A stretch of 5,811 bases of DNA from the NCBI GenBank assembly GCA_003505715.1, contig DNXU01000444.1:6842-12652 (forward strand), read 5' to 3'. The stretch is from Cyanobacteria bacterium UBA8803. Lineage in GTDB: Bacteria > Cyanobacteriota > Cyanobacteriia > Cyanobacteriales > Coleofasciculaceae. The notes beneath the pieces were generated by a model, which saw only the letters and a list, made by a program, of their open reading frames with translations, had not been told where the DNA came from and did no database searches. Both the position numbers and the translations under genes were made by a program. Of the stretch, positions 4,893 to 5,811 are shown piece after piece. Position 1 is the first letter of the stretch. Each line of letters begins with the position of its first letter.

Positions 4893-5811
4893 ATGCTAAA
4901 GATAAAAAATCTCAAAAAGTCTTACGGCTCCAGAAAAGTTCTCCAGGATTTGACACTGCATATCCAGGCTGGCGAAATTTACGGATTGTTAGGCCCAAAC
5001 GGAGCGGGCAAAACAACAACGATTAATATTCTCTGCAATTTACTGAGGGCTGATAGTGGGATTATCCAACTTAATAACCAATTCATTTCAGAAAAAACCA
5101 AATTTTTAATTGGCGTTGCTCCCCAAGAAAACTTATTGTATAAAACCCTTAGCTGTAAGGAAAACCTGAATTTCTATGCTAAAATATATGGTTTAAAACC
5201 CAAACAGCGCAGGCAACAAGTAGAACAGTGTTTAGCAGCTGTAGGCTTATCAGACAGAGCTAAAAGCCCTGTGGAAACTCTTAGTGGAGGAATGCAGCGG
5301 CGGTTAAATATTGCTGTTGGCTTAGTACATCAGCCCAAGTTAGTAATTCTCGACGAACCTACTACAGGTCTAGATATCGAGGCGCGTTATGACATGTGGG
5401 ACTTAATTCGGCGTCTGCAAGAAAGGGGAATGACCATTTTACTAACAACTCACCTATTAGATGAAGCCGAGCGCCTTTGCCAGCGGATTGGCATTCTCAA
5501 AGAGGGGCGCATTGTGGCCGAGGGCAGTTTAGGGGAGTTGCGGCAACGAGTTCCAGCCCAAGAGATTGCGATCGTACAGACGCCTCAGGAAGAAAGAGCG
5601 ATCGCACGAGCCAAAGAACTCGGTTTCACGCACCGACGCTATGGCCGTGATCTGGCCTTTTGGTTACCTCAACAGCTACAACTCCAAGAAATTATTGCCT
5701 GTTTCGATGGTATCCCCCTAGAATCCATTGCTCGTCAGCCAGTACGGTTAGAACATATCTATGTGGAGGTGACAAACCACCTGAATCCCGAGGGGCTACC
5801 CCTTCAACGAA
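4893..5811 (+). CDS. ABC transporter ATP-binding protein (3' end beyond window)
   Basis: The nucleotide-binding subunit of the exporter, 306 residues visible with no stop before the window edge. All catalytic motifs are intact: Walker A GPNGAGKTT at 34-42, Q-loop glutamine Q78, signature LSGGM at 130-134, Walker B LVILDEP at 150-156 with catalytic E155, D-loop GLD at 159-161, and switch histidine H187. After about residue 215 comes the C-terminal extension usual for ABC-2 (DrrA/CcmA-like) ATPases, including VRLEHIYVEVT near 284-294, where the family normally ends. Only a short tail is therefore likely to be missing. The ATG at 4893 is chosen because it places the first beta strand (MLKIKNLKKSYG) correctly. 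There is no Shine-Dalgarno; the upstream sequence is AT-rich. The gene probably shares a transcript with the permease. Confidence 0.93.
   Translation, partial: MLKIKNLKKSYGSRKVLQDLTLHIQAGEIYGLLGPNGAGKTTTINILCNLLRADSGIIQLNNQFISEKTKFLIGVAPQENLLYKTLSCKENLNFYAKIYGLKPKQRRQQVEQCLAAVGLSDRAKSPVETLSGGMQRRLNIAVGLVHQPKLVILDEPTTGLDIEARYDMWDLIRRLQERGMTILLTTHLLDEAERLCQRIGILKEGRIVAEGSLGELRQRVPAQEIAIVQTPQEERAIARAKELGFTHRRYGRDLAFWLPQQLQLQEIIACFDGIPLESIARQPVRLEHIYVEVTNHLNPEGLPLQR
5598..5605. repeat. HIP1 octamer GCGATCGC
   Basis: A perfect copy in the ATPase C-terminal extension (encodes RAIAR). A one-mismatch copy, GCGATCGT, lies 30 bp upstream at 5568-5575. Confidence 0.9.

Noticed and set aside
4889..4894. 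TATAAT hexamer as a promoter for the ATPase gene
   Set aside because: It overlaps the ATG itself and no -35 box sits at 16-18 bp, so transcription would begin inside the gene.
4640..4915. Minus-strand 91-codon frame across the permease end and the gap, and similar frames at 4068-4631
   Set aside because: They are antisense to a clear ABC-2 permease, with compositionally biased translations and no motifs.

Overview
The window looks like the chromosome of a cyanobacterium, probably a filamentous or otherwise repeat-rich one. Four perfect GCGATCGC octamers (HIP1, the over-represented cyanobacterial palindrome) occur in 5.8 kb at 1683, 2063, 3746 and 5598, with near-copies at 3390 and 5568. Intergenic DNA carries the short G/C-rich tandem heptamers and the GGTGCGTTA/TAACGCACC inverted repeats often seen in cyanobacterial genomes. 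Shine-Dalgarno sequences are weak or absent before most genes.

Layout. (i) 1-1782, minus strand: a tight three-gene cluster read from 1782 down to 1. It holds a 216-aa DUF488 protein, a second and shorter DUF488 protein (148 aa), and a protein that looks like the dual-OB (DuOB) family (237 aa). Successive genes overlap by 17 and 13 bp, so they are almost certainly co-transcribed and translationally coupled. (ii) 1783-2024: a 242-bp spacer. Just upstream of the trio are a good candidate sigma70-type promoter and a five-tract G-quadruplex motif; further out are a 92-bp MITE-like nested inverted repeat and a second heptamer array. (iii) 2025-4007, minus strand: a 660-aa Tat-signal flavoprotein of the phytoene-desaturase/amine-oxidase superfamily with a Rieske [2Fe-2S] domain inserted in its middle, most like CrtU/CruE carotenoid desaturase/methyltransferases. 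(iv) 4008-4035: a divergent spacer of only 28 bp. (v) 4036 to the end, plus strand: an ABC-2 exporter, permease first, then an ATPase that is open to the right edge of the window. An 83-bp spacer with an inverted repeat separates them.

How the genes fit together. The DUF488-DUF488-DuOB trio is a self-contained unit whose biochemistry is, as far as I know, not established; it is the best candidate here for an undescribed system. The flavoprotein and the ABC exporter are divergently arranged and may share control, but no substrate can be read from sequence. No RNA genes, CRISPR arrays or intact transposase genes were seen.
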